DNA of 64,000 bases from Butyrivibrio sp. LC3010. GTDB taxonomy: Bacteria > Bacillota > Clostridia > Lachnospirales > Lachnospiraceae. The stretch is from NCBI RefSeq assembly GCF_000424385.1, contig NZ_AUJU01000002.1, positions 124,001-188,000 on the forward strand, in the 5' to 3' direction. Made by a program: the position numbers and the translations under genes. A model generated the notes under the pieces. The model made no database searches and was not told the origin of the DNA. It worked only from the letters and a program-made list of their open reading frames with translations. Shown here piece by piece: positions 29,190 to 37,270 of the stretch (position 1 is its first letter; each line of letters begins with the position of its first letter).

Positions 29190-29552
29190 TTACTTTTTAT
29201 CGTCTTTTGAGCTGTCCTTTACAGCATCCTCAGGCTTCTCAACTTCAACAATAGCTTCCTTAACCATAGGAATACGACAGTTCTTGTTATTACCAAATTC
29301 AACGATTACTGTAGATGATTCATCATCAATATCAATTACTGTTCCGATGAATCCACCGGTAGTTCTGACACTGTCACCAACAGCAAGCTGGGAAAGAATC
29401 TGTGCCTTCTGCTTCTGTTCCTTTCTCTGTGGACGAATCATGATAAAATAAAGTACCGCAAAAATTGCAATATAAACCACAATTATCATAATGCTTCCGG
29501 TACCATTTACAGCCCCGGCACTTTCAAGGGCCATTCTGTTCACAAAACTCAT
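29190..29552 (-). CDS. yajC: Preprotein translocase subunit YajC
   Basis: The 120-residue protein has one N-terminal membrane helix (about 18-36) followed directly by the family hallmark FIMIRPQRKEQK, then GDSVRTTGGFIGTVIDI. It is an accessory subunit of the Sec translocon. The ATG at 29552 has GGAGG 5 nt upstream and is preferred over one four codons earlier. The acidic and lysine-rich C-terminal tail is typical. Its position just after tgt is the common yajC-tgt arrangement. Confidence 0.94.
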   Translation of the reverse strand: MSFVNRMALESAGAVNGTGSIMIIVVYIAIFAVLYFIMIRPQRKEQKQKAQILSQLAVGDSVRTTGGFIGTVIDIDDESSTVIVEFGNNKNCRIPMVKEAIVEVEKPEDAVKDSSKDDKK

Positions 29553-29627
29553 ATCAACCTCCAAATTACCTTTTATTAAACATATGTAGTATCTTACAAT
29601 TAATAGCCTTTTTTAACAAGTAACAAT

Positions 29628-30809
29628 TTAACCCTTTTTCCATCCCTTTGCTATATCATAACGCTCAGTCGGCTCCTCTGAATCGTATTCAAGCATTGCA
29701 TTCAGGGTATTTTTCTTAAAAGCTTTGTAGCAGCCTGCATCCAGGGCGTTTCTTATATCTTCCATAAGATGATTATAGAAATACAGGTTATGCAGAACAC
29801 AAAGTCGCATACCAAGCATTTCTCCTGCCTTAAGAAGATGTCTTATATATCCTCTTGAATATCTTCTGCATGCAGGACAATTACAACCTTCTTCAATCGG
29901 TCTGTCATCAAGCTCATACTTGGCATTCATCAGATTAATATGACCTCTCTTTGTATAAAGATGCCCATGTCTGCCGTTTCTGCTGGGATATACACAGTCA
30001 AAGAAATCGATTCCTCTGTCAACAGCTTCAAGAATATTGGCAGGTGTACCAACTCCCATAAGATAAGTGGGTTTATTTTCAGGCAGATGCTCAGTAACAA
30101 TGTCAAGTACGTGATACATCTCCTCATGGGTCTCGCCTACGGCAAGTCCGCCAACAGCATATCCGTCAAGCTCCATTTCTGATATACGCTTTGCATGTTC
30201 TATTCGAAGATCTTCAAATATTGCTCCCTGATTGATTCCGAAAAGAAGTTGATTTTTATTAATGGTATCAGGAAGTGAATTAAGTCTGTTCATTTCATCC
30301 TGACAACGCTTTAGCCATCTTGTAGTTCTGTCAACAGACATTTTCACATATTCATGATCTGCCCTGGCAGAAGGACATTCATCAAATGCCATAGCGATGG
30401 TTGAAGCGATATGAGACTGAATCCTCATACTTTCCTCAGGGCCCATAAAAAGTTTATGTCCGTCAATGTGTGATCTGAAGTACACTCCCTCCTCTTTAAT
30501 CTTTCTGTTTTCAGAGAGAGAAAAGACCTGAAATCCGCCTGAATCAGTTAAAATAGGCTTGTTGCAGCTCATAAACTTATGTAGTCCGCCCATTTTATAA
30601 ATAACATCATCACCGGGACGAAGATGCAAATGGTACGTATTTGAAAGCACAACCTGAGTATCGATCTGTTCAAGATCCTCTGTCGAAACTGCGCCCTTAA
30701 TTGCTGCAACGGTTGCAACATTCATAAAAACAGGAGTCTGAATGGTTCCATGAACAGTCTCAAATTCTGCTCTTTTCGCCATTCCCTCTTTTTTTAAAAG
30801 CTTATACAT
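29628..30809 (-). CDS. tgt: Queuine tRNA-ribosyltransferase
   Basis: The 393-residue TIM-barrel enzyme exchanges guanine-34 for preQ1 in GUN-anticodon tRNAs. Catalytic segments are LTDSGGFQVFSL (Asp), GGLAVGE and DFFDCVYPSRNGRHGHL with the Asp nucleophile. The zinc site is in CNCPACRRYSRGYIRHLL plus a later His. The N-terminus (TVHGTIQTPVFMNVATVA) fits the bacterial enzyme. GAAAGGA lies upstream of the ATG. Confidence 0.97.
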   Translation of the reverse strand: MYKLLKKEGMAKRAEFETVHGTIQTPVFMNVATVAAIKGAVSTEDLEQIDTQVVLSNTYHLHLRPGDDVIYKMGGLHKFMSCNKPILTDSGGFQVFSLSENRKIKEEGVYFRSHIDGHKLFMGPEESMRIQSHIASTIAMAFDECPSARADHEYVKMSVDRTTRWLKRCQDEMNRLNSLPDTINKNQLLFGINQGAIFEDLRIEHAKRISEMELDGYAVGGLAVGETHEEMYHVLDIVTEHLPENKPTYLMGVGTPANILEAVDRGIDFFDCVYPSRNGRHGHLYTKRGHINLMNAKYELDDRPIEEGCNCPACRRYSRGYIRHLLKAGEMLGMRLCVLHNLYFYNHLMEDIRNALDAGCYKAFKKNTLNAMLEYDSEEPTERYDIAKGWKKG

Positions 30810-30840
30810 ATAATTCCTTTCGTAAATAGATTTATTATCT

Positions 30841-31008
30841 TCCAGGGATTTTGAAGGATTATCCTATGCTATAAAAAGGATTTTGTTTGCAAAATCCTCG
30901 CGCGCGATCGGTATTGCGAAGCAATTAAATACCTTTCCGCGAGCTGCGCATCCCACGGAGTGCTTTTATCATGTAGGAAATCGAACAGATTTTCCTATAT
31001 GATAAAAG
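30841..31008. repeat. Composite palindromic intergenic element, copy A
   Basis: It contains AGGATTTTG-TTTG-CAAAATCCT (30877-30898), CTCGCG...CGCGAG (30897-30943) and a long hairpin TTTTATCATGTAGGAAAT...ATTTTCCTATATGATAAAA (30964-31007). The right half shares the order GCGCATCC-A-CGGAG-GCTTTTAT-TAGGAAATC hairpin with the element at 33461-33636. It is not coding and lies between the tgt start and the carboxypeptidase stop. Confidence 0.75.
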
Positions 31009-31009
31009 A

Positions 31010-31033
31010 AGCTGTCGTATATTATACAACAGC
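31010..31033 (-). terminator. Probable terminator after the M15 peptidase gene
   Basis: On the minus strand GCTGTTGTAT-AAT-ATACGACAGC (one mismatch) is followed by TTCTTTTATC. It lies 8 bases after the stop at 31041 and abuts repeat copy A. Confidence 0.6.
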
Positions 31034-31040
31034 CCCCAAA

Positions 31041-32132
31041 CTAATCATACAAATAATTATCCCAAAATTCTTCCAGACAAAGATTCTCATTATACATAAT
31101 CGTAGCAGCATCAACACCGACATACCTGAAATGCCATGGTTCATACTCGATACCGGTTATGTTTTCCTTGCCCTTAAGATAACGCACGACAAAACCGTAT
31201 TTATAGCTGTTATCAGCCAGCCATTTACCTTCTGCCGTATCGCCAAATCCTTCATCAAGATTATAATATGTTCCACATACAATATCAAATGCAAGTCCTA
31301 TCTGATGCTCAGAAGCCCCGGGAACAGTTACTGCCTGGGATGACGCATTATATGCTTCCATATAAGAAAGTCCTGCTTCAAGATAATTGTTTATTTTTCT
31401 TGAAAACAGATTCTCCTGCCTTGCGCTGTCTCTATAGGGAGAACAAATGGCAAGGTTTATACCGTCTGCTGCAGCTGCCTTGAGCAGAGCCTTAAGTGGT
31501 GACAATACTCTCTCATCGCATTTCATAGTATCATCAATTTCACCCAGCGGAAATTCATAATTATCCGGAATAGGATGTTGTTTATTTACAAGTATTATTT
31601 TCCAATCATCCTTATCGAATTTCTCGTTCTGCTTTTCTTCATTATCTACGTATTCAGAATCTGAAGAATCTTCAAGATTCTCAATATCTCCTGCAAGCAA
31701 AAATCCTTCCTTAAGTTCCTGATCTTCCGAAACATTCGTATCTTCTTCACTTAGAATTTTGTCTTTATCAACAGGACTGATCTGCGCAAGTTCTGCCTCA
31801 GACTCCGGTAAAACCTCTTCCAGGGAATCAGCTATAAAATACTCCGTGTCTTCATCTTCAGTAAAATCTGTTACAAAGCTGACGTTAAGCCCAATTGCTT
31901 CAGGATAAGTAAAACTACTAATAGAAATAAAGAAAAAAAGAATTGACGCTAGACATGTATATCTCTTAGCATTGCTGCAAAAATGAAGTGCTATCCTATA
32001 CAGTATCAATGCCACTATTGCATAGAACGTACCCAAAAATCTTAAATACTTATGTTTTCTGTTAAAAGTGCGGACATTATCCATGACCTTATCTTTAAAG
32101 GTCGGTCCCATCTGTAAATGATTCGCACGCAT
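31041..32132 (-). CDS. D-alanyl-D-alanine carboxypeptidase, M15B (VanY-like), membrane-anchored
   Basis: The 363-residue protein has an N-terminal cytoplasmic basic part and one or two membrane segments (about 35-80). A long acidic linker (about 90-175) follows, then a C-terminal M15B domain. Zinc and catalytic motifs are SEHQIGLAFDIV and EYEPWHFRYVG. Ahead of them are ICSPYRDSARQENLF and the VTVPGASEHQ segment. It trims the terminal D-Ala of peptidoglycan stem peptides. GAGG lies about 10 nt before the ATG. It is divergent from aroC. Confidence 0.9.
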   Translation of the reverse strand: MRANHLQMGPTFKDKVMDNVRTFNRKHKYLRFLGTFYAIVALILYRIALHFCSNAKRYTCLASILFFFISISSFTYPEAIGLNVSFVTDFTEDEDTEYFIADSLEEVLPESEAELAQISPVDKDKILSEEDTNVSEDQELKEGFLLAGDIENLEDSSDSEYVDNEEKQNEKFDKDDWKIILVNKQHPIPDNYEFPLGEIDDTMKCDERVLSPLKALLKAAAADGINLAICSPYRDSARQENLFSRKINNYLEAGLSYMEAYNASSQAVTVPGASEHQIGLAFDIVCGTYYNLDEGFGDTAEGKWLADNSYKYGFVVRYLKGKENITGIEYEPWHFRYVGVDAATIMYNENLCLEEFWDNYLYD

Positions 32133-32256
32133 TCCCTCATAACCTCATAAAATATAATCCAATTACTATTATACCTCTTTATTTCAAATTTTAAATAAAA
32201 AATTAAGAATATTTTAAGAAATACCACAATAATTAGAAAAAATCAAGGTTTTTAGT

Positions 32257-32285
32257 TTGATATAAAGCTTATTCTGTGCCAAAAT
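32257..32285 (+). promoter_or_regulatory. Candidate aroC promoter
   Basis: TTGATA (32257-32262), a 17-nt spacer and CAAAAT (32280-32285) lie 37 bases before the aroC start. Confidence 0.4.
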
Positions 32286-32321
32286 AGAAAGAACTAATTG
32301 ACAAAAGGGGAAATGATAATA

Positions 32322-33431
32322 ATGAGCGGTTCAGTTTTCGGTAACAACATAACAATCACAACCTGGGGTGAATCACATGGGAAAGCGTTGGGAGTCGTAT
32401 TAGATGGCTTTCCTGCAGGAATGCCTTTAAATAAGGCTGATATCCAGGTATTTATGGACAGACGTAAACCCGGATCCTCCGTCGTTACTACTCCCAGGAA
32501 AGAGGATGATGAAGTAGAAATCCTCTCCGGAATATTTGAAGGCAAAACCACTGGTACACCTATCTCTCTTATTGTAAAAAACACCTCCCAGAGATCCGGT
32601 GATTATTCTGAAATTGCAGAGTATTACAGACCCGGACATGCCGATTATGGTTTTGATGTCAAATATGGCTTTAGAGATTACAGAGGAGGCGGCAGATCAT
32701 CCGGCCGTGAAACCATAGGTCGTGTCGCTGCAGGCGCAATATGTCAAAAGCTTTTAAAGAAAATTGGAATTGAGGTCACTGCCTACACAAAATCAATCGG
32801 TGATGTGGAGGCTGATACTTCTAATATAGATAAATCAGTTGTACTTAGCACTATTACAGCCATGCCTGATGCCAAGGCTGATAAGAAAGCCGTTGAACTT
32901 ATAAATAATTGCAGAAAAAAGGGTGATTCAGTCGGTGGCGTTATTGAATGTGTCATAAAAGGAATGCCAGCCGGAATAGGTGAACCTGTTTTTAACAAGC
33001 TTGACGCCATGCTTTCTCATGCTGTCATGAGTATCGGTGCTGTCAAAGCGGTAGAAATCGGTGATGGCATCAATGCATCAGCAGCCTACGGAAGCCAGAA
33101 TAATGATTCGTTTTCATTTGATCAAAATCATAATGTTATAAAGAAGACAAACCATTCCGGAGGTATTCTTGGCGGTATGAGTGATGGTTCAGACATTATT
33201 CTGAGGGCTCATGTAAAACCCACTCCAAGCATATCCTCTACTCAGACAACAATAAATAGAAGCGGCGATGAAATTGAGGTGAACATAAAGGGACGCCATG
33301 ACCCTGTTGTGGTCCCAAGAGCTGTTGTAGTTGTTGAGTGCATGTGTGCATTTACAATACTTGATCTCCTCATTTCAAATATGCATTCTAAAATGACATA
33401 CATAACAGATTTTTACGGTAATGACATTTAA
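32322..33431 (+). CDS. aroC: Chorismate synthase
   Basis: The enzyme (369 aa from this start) converts EPSP to chorismate with reduced FMN. Signatures are [13 protein letters not shown] at the N-terminus, [29 protein letters not shown] and [13 protein letters not shown], with the C-terminal [12 protein letters not shown]. The start at 32322 gives MSGSVFGNN, which matches the family; ATG at 32313 and TTG at 32298 are alternatives, and an AGGGG ribosome binding site lies 11 nt before 32322. It is one of three plus-strand genes and stands alone without other shikimate genes. Confidence 0.97.
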   Translation: MSGSVFGNNITITTWGESHGKALGVVLDGFPAGMPLNKADIQVFMDRRKPGSSVVTTPRKEDDEVEILSGIFEGKTTGTPISLIVKNTSQRSGDYSEIAEYYRPGHADYGFDVKYGFRDYRGGGRSSGRETIGRVAAGAICQKLLKKIGIEVTAYTKSIGDVEADTSNIDKSVVLSTITAMPDAKADKKAVELINNCRKKGDSVGGVIECVIKGMPAGIGEPVFNKLDAMLSHAVMSIGAVKAVEIGDGINASAAYGSQNNDSFSFDQNHNVIKKTNHSGGILGGMSDGSDIILRAHVKPTPSISSTQTTINRSGDEIEVNIKGRHDPVVVPRAVVVVECMCAFTILDLLISNMHSKMTYITDFYGNDI

Positions 33432-33460
33432 GTGTTACAGTGAACTCTTACTTATCCAAC

Positions 33461-33636
33461 AGTCATGTAGGAAATCCAACGGAATTTCCTACAGAACAAA
33501 GAGTCGCTCGCGACTCTTTGCGCGCTGGTGCGCGCAAGCTTTAGCTTGCAAAATTCATCTGCGCACCAGTCGCATCCATAGCGGAGCGCTTTTTATTCAA
33601 TAGGAAATCCGAAGGAATTTCCTATTGAATAAAAAA
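33461..33636. repeat. Composite palindromic intergenic element, copy B
   Basis: Successive stems are TGTAGGAAAT...ATTTCCTACA (33466-33493), AAAGAGTCG-CTCG-CGACTCTTT (33498-33519), GCGCGC-TGGT-GCGCGC, GCAAGCT-TT-AGCTTGC, and a long hairpin TTTTTATTCAATAGGAAATCC-GAA- with its complement (33590-33635). It shares its right half with copy A at 30841-31008. No open reading frame covers it. Confidence 0.8.
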
Positions 33637-33668
33637 AGTGGGCTTTCAACTCAGAAAGTCCACTTTTT
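33630..33668 (-). terminator. Intrinsic terminator after the lactonase gene
   Basis: The stem AAAGTGGACTTTC / GAAAGCCCACTTT (one mismatch, 6-nt loop) has T tracts on both sides, so it may also stop transcription from aroC. It lies 28 bases after the stop at 33696. Confidence 0.8.
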
Positions 33669-33695
33669 ATTATCCTTATAATATTATCGAAATCT

Positions 33696-34778
33696 TTATC
33701 TTACCTTAACTCTCTGACCAAGCTTATGGAATATGATACAGTTCGGTCTGTCTACCTCAAGCTCAGGTCCATTCATTACAAGAGTATTGTTGTCAAAATC
33801 AACGTTGAAAAATGTCATTGTACTTGATTCCTGATTAAGTGAAACAAGATGCTTATTATCAGGGAACAGGCAAGCGTCCTTAGGATATTCTCCTGAAATA
33901 GGAAGTTCAATCTTTTTGGTAAGAAGTCCTGTTTCCTTATCTACCTTGTAAATAACAACATTGTTCTCGCCTGCAACAGAGCTTACAAGATAATTGTAAT
34001 CATCTGAGAATTTAAGCGCACTGCTGGCTACACCTATTGTGTCCTGCTCATCAGAATTCTGAACTGACTGAATTTCTTCAAAGGAAGGTAATCCCTTTTC
34101 CTCAGAATACGTATAAACATTTATGCTGCACTGCTGTTCAAAAACAACATAAAGGAATTTTCCGTCCTTAGAGAACTGCATATGTCTCGGTGATGATTCC
34201 TGATCGCAGTGAATCACATCAATATCAGAAATCTTACCATGCTCAGTATCGAATTTGTAAACATTTACTCTGTCCATTCCAAGATCAGCTGCAAGGAGAT
34301 ATTTATTATCCTTGGTCACTTTTATACACTGAACGTGCGGTGTATGATTTCGTCCCGCAATGGTTCCAAGTCCCTTATGGAACTTCTCATCAGTGATCTC
34401 ACCTATGCTTCCATCATCATTCAGCTTAAGTATTGTTACTTTACCGTCATGATATCCTGCACAAATAAGGAATCTGTCAAACTGATCCATATTTATATAG
34501 CATCCGCGCATACCATTAATTGATGCCTTATTGAGAATCGTAAGACTTCCATCATCCTCAATATGATAAGCTTCAACACCGGCATCTGTAATAGAGTAAA
34601 GTGTTTCCTTACTGTGTGACAGAACGATGTAAGAAGAATTTGTGATTTTTACTTTCTCCTTCTCAGTCATTCTTCCGTTTTTTACATCAACATCATAGAT
34701 TCTGATACCATAGTTATCTTTTGATCCTGAAGTGTAGCTCGCAACATAAGCTACATATTTATCATTTTCATTAGCCAT
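33696..34778 (-). CDS. Lactonase-family beta-propeller protein (6-phosphogluconolactonase-like)
   Basis: The 360-residue protein matches the lactonase PF10282 seven-bladed propeller: YVASYTSGSKDNYGIRIYDVD, GRNHTPHVQCIKVTKDNKYLLAADLGMDRVNVY (in segments), SSPRHMQFSKDGKFLYVV and PKDACLFPDNKHLVSLN. Members include YbhE-type 6-phosphogluconolactonase, but many have other or unknown substrates. The ATG at 34778, 9 bases inside the longest frame, has GAGGTG upstream and is preferred. No pentose-phosphate genes are nearby, so the substrate is left open. Confidence 0.85.
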   Translation of the reverse strand: MANENDKYVAYVASYTSGSKDNYGIRIYDVDVKNGRMTEKEKVKITNSSYIVLSHSKETLYSITDAGVEAYHIEDDGSLTILNKASINGMRGCYINMDQFDRFLICAGYHDGKVTILKLNDDGSIGEITDEKFHKGLGTIAGRNHTPHVQCIKVTKDNKYLLAADLGMDRVNVYKFDTEHGKISDIDVIHCDQESSPRHMQFSKDGKFLYVVFEQQCSINVYTYSEEKGLPSFEEIQSVQNSDEQDTIGVASSALKFSDDYNYLVSSVAGENNVVIYKVDKETGLLTKKIELPISGEYPKDACLFPDNKHLVSLNQESSTMTFFNVDFDNNTLVMNGPELEVDRPNCIIFHKLGQRVKVR

Positions 34779-34812
34779 ATCTGTCACCTCATGTTTAGTT
34801 ATTTATAGATCC

Positions 34813-34889
34813 ATGAATTCTTCAGAAATTCATAAATCGTATTGGACTAGATTTTTTGAACGCTATTCCTATTGCGCTCAAGAATTCAT
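34813..34889. repeat. Intergenic inverted-repeat element
   Basis: The 10-bp perfect arms ATGAATTCTT (34813-34822) and AAGAATTCAT (34880-34889) enclose 57 bases. Near the right arm is an inner imperfect palindrome GAACGCTATTCCTATTGCGCTC. The element lies between the aldolase-like gene and the lactonase gene. Confidence 0.6.
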
Positions 34890-34903
34890 AGTTTAATTTT
34901 ATG

Positions 34904-35986
34904 TTATTTTACAGAATTTGCAAGGACACTATAATTTTTTCTGTAGTTTCTGTTCATCTTGGAACAATCATACAATGAGATAAATCGTCCTTCACCAAAA
35001 CGCATTACAGCAATATGAGCAATGCATCCTTTATCCAGAACAATTGCCGCAGCTTTCGCGTCATCTTCAGTATTTCCAAGGCAATACGCACCATCGTTAT
35101 ATGCAAAAACCGCATTTATATTTTTCTTTACACTAAGAGGTGTTCCTTCTGATGTGGGAATCCTCAAGCTGGTTCCGATAATCTGAGCAAAATCATCCAA
35201 AAGCGGCCTCATATGATTAACTCTTCTGGAGATAGTCATTACAGCCTCTGATTTATTATGAAAAATGTAGGAAATATCAGGTCTTTTCGAATATATCGTC
35301 TGATGAATAAGCTTAATTCGTTCAGGCGTATCGCTTCTTTGGTAAACTATTTTACCATCTTCCAGTTTACTTGAAAATCCTTCTTCTACATCATTTGAAA
35401 TATCAGTCTTACAAATATTAAAGATATATTTCTTTGCAGCTATCTCAAGCTTAAGGGCCTCTTTATAGGCGTCGTTTGCATTATGACCAAATGCAACAAT
35501 ACCGTGATTAGCCATAATTATACTTCTTGCATCGGCATTTTTACTCGATGCCTCTTTTACATTATCTGCAAGCTTTTTAGTACCGGGCAGCGCATATTGT
35601 GCCACAGGAAAAACAACTTTCTTCTCTTTATGTTCTGCCTTTAAACGTTTCTTCCCCAGAGCCCCCACACAGGTAGCATATACCTGATGTGTGTGAATAA
35701 TAAACTCCGCATCATTTCTTATGCTGTAGATTGCTGCGTGAACAAGGCTTTCACTGGAAGGTTTATAATCACCGGTATATGAATTATCCTCTATGGAAAC
35801 TATAGGTAACATTTCCGGTGTCAGGTCCTCATATTTAATTCCGCTTGGTGTAATGAGATAATGCTTTTCATCAATCTTGGCACTTACATTCCCCCATGTT
35901 CTTACTATAAGTCCCTGTTCCAGAAGAGAGAGACAAGTCTCGATTATCTCCTCCCTTAATCTTTGTAATTCTTCTTTTGTCTTCAT
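34904..35986 (-). CDS. Class II aldolase/adducin-like protein with degenerate second domain
   Basis: The 360-residue protein begins with a complete class II aldolase domain (about 1-205): RTWGNVSAKID, ITPSGIKYEDL, the metal-site HTH in IIHTHQVYATCVG and a further His in MANHGIVAFGHN. The second half (about 220-345) repeats the same order. IHQTIYSKRPDISYIFHNKSEAV aligns with the first HTH region but reads HNK, and YNDGAYCLGNTEDDA aligns with NHGIVAFG but has Asp for His. The second copy thus lacks metal ligands. Family members act on sugar phosphates such as fuculose or ribulose phosphate; the substrate is unknown here. It starts 15 bases after proA. Confidence 0.85.
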   Translation of the reverse strand: MKTKEELQRLREEIIETCLSLLEQGLIVRTWGNVSAKIDEKHYLITPSGIKYEDLTPEMLPIVSIEDNSYTGDYKPSSESLVHAAIYSIRNDAEFIIHTHQVYATCVGALGKKRLKAEHKEKKVVFPVAQYALPGTKKLADNVKEASSKNADARSIIMANHGIVAFGHNANDAYKEALKLEIAAKKYIFNICKTDISNDVEEGFSSKLEDGKIVYQRSDTPERIKLIHQTIYSKRPDISYIFHNKSEAVMTISRRVNHMRPLLDDFAQIIGTSLRIPTSEGTPLSVKKNINAVFAYNDGAYCLGNTEDDAKAAAIVLDKGCIAHIAVMRFGEGRFISLYDCSKMNRNYRKNYSVLANSVK

Positions 35987-36001
35987 AAAAATAATCTTCC
36001 A

Positions 36002-37270
36002 CTATTTTCTTATTTGTCCATCACCTGTGATGGCGTATTTATATGAGGTGAGCTCTTTAAGTCCCATAGGTCCTCTTGCGTGAAGCTTTTGAGTGCTTAT
36101 TCCAATCTCAGCACCAAAGCCAAACTGAAAACCATCAGTAAATCTTGTTGAAGCATTTACATATACACAGGCAGCATCTATTCCCTTAAGGAACTTCTCA
36201 GCTGTTTCCTTATCCTCGGTTATAATGCTTTCAGAATGTCCGGTATTATATTTATTAATGTGTTCTATCGCTTCATCTACATTATTAACAGTTTTTACAG
36301 AAAGAATGTAGTCAAGATATTCCGTTCCAAAATCTGCCTCTGTAGCAGGCTTTGCATCAGTCAGGATCTTTATGGATTCCTCATCAGCCCTAAGTTCAAC
36401 ATTATTTTTAGCCATTTCTTCCTTGAATTTTGGAAGAAACTCTTCCATGATGTCCTTATGCACTACAAGAGATTCAGCGGCATTGCATACCCCTATTCTC
36501 TGAGTTTTAGCATTAATGATTATCGGAATAGCCTTATTTATATCAGCAGCCTTATCAACATAAATATGACAATTACCGCTTCCTGTCTCAATTACAGGAA
36601 TCTTACTGTTTTCACAGACTGTTTTTATAAGTCTTGCACTTCCTCTTGGAATAATGACATCTACATATTCACGAAGTGCCAACAGCTCATTAACAGCACT
36701 TCTGTCAGTAAAGGGAATGAGCTGAATAAAATCTTTCGAATATCCTTCCTTTTCGATTGCATCACGAATTACATTAGTTATTGCCATATTGGATTCGATA
36801 GCATCAGAACCACCCTTCAGTATTACAACATTACCTGCTTTAAATGTCAGACTGAAAGCATCCGCAGTAACATTGGGTCTTGATTCATAGATAATCCCGA
36901 TAACTCCAAGCGGTACTGAAACCTTTTTAATATTAAGTCCGTTTTCCAATGTCCAGTCATCCATGACTGTCCCTACAGGATCAGGTAGTCCTGCAACCTG
37001 TCTTATGCCTTCAGCCATATCATTAATACGGTTGTCAGTTAGTCTTAATCTGTCAAGGAGTCCTTCATGCATGCCATTTGCAAGTCCTCGCTCTATATCA
37101 CGTTCATTAGCAGTTAAGATATTAGCGGTGTTTTCAACCAGAGCATCAGCAACCTTTAAAAGAACCTGGTTTTTGCTTTCTTCGTCAAGCTTCAAAAGTT
37201 CAAACTTTGCATCAAAAGCCTTCTTACCCATGCTGTTTATAGTGTCTTTAATATTAGCTCCTGTACTCAT
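36002..37270 (-). CDS. proA: Gamma-glutamyl phosphate reductase
   Basis: This 422-residue aldehyde-dehydrogenase-fold enzyme reduces gamma-glutamyl phosphate with NADPH to glutamate semialdehyde in proline synthesis. Markers are GVIGIIYESRPNVTADAFSL, VILKGGSDAIESN, ETGSGNCHIYVD, the catalytic Cys in QRIGVCNAAESL, and AEIGISTQKLHARGPMGL. Its ATG overlaps the stop of the fused flavoprotein gene by four bases (ATGA). proB lies about 20 kb away at 57052-57864, so the usual proBA pair is split. Confidence 0.97.
   Translation of the reverse strand: MSTGANIKDTINSMGKKAFDAKFELLKLDEESKNQVLLKVADALVENTANILTANERDIERGLANGMHEGLLDRLRLTDNRINDMAEGIRQVAGLPDPVGTVMDDWTLENGLNIKKVSVPLGVIGIIYESRPNVTADAFSLTFKAGNVVILKGGSDAIESNMAITNVIRDAIEKEGYSKDFIQLIPFTDRSAVNELLALREYVDVIIPRGSARLIKTVCENSKIPVIETGSGNCHIYVDKAADINKAIPIIINAKTQRIGVCNAAESLVVHKDIMEEFLPKFKEEMAKNNVELRADEESIKILTDAKPATEADFGTEYLDYILSVKTVNNVDEAIEHINKYNTGHSESIITEDKETAEKFLKGIDAACVYVNASTRFTDGFQFGFGAEIGISTQKLHARGPMGLKELTSYKYAITGDGQIRK

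Noticed and set aside
29190..29564. Longer yajC start four codons upstream
   Set aside because: GGAGG lies at the right distance only for the ATG at 29552.
36236..36883. Long plus-strand open frame opposite proA (215 codons)
   Set aside because: It lies wholly inside proA in antisense, has no ribosome binding site, and its translation is of skewed composition.
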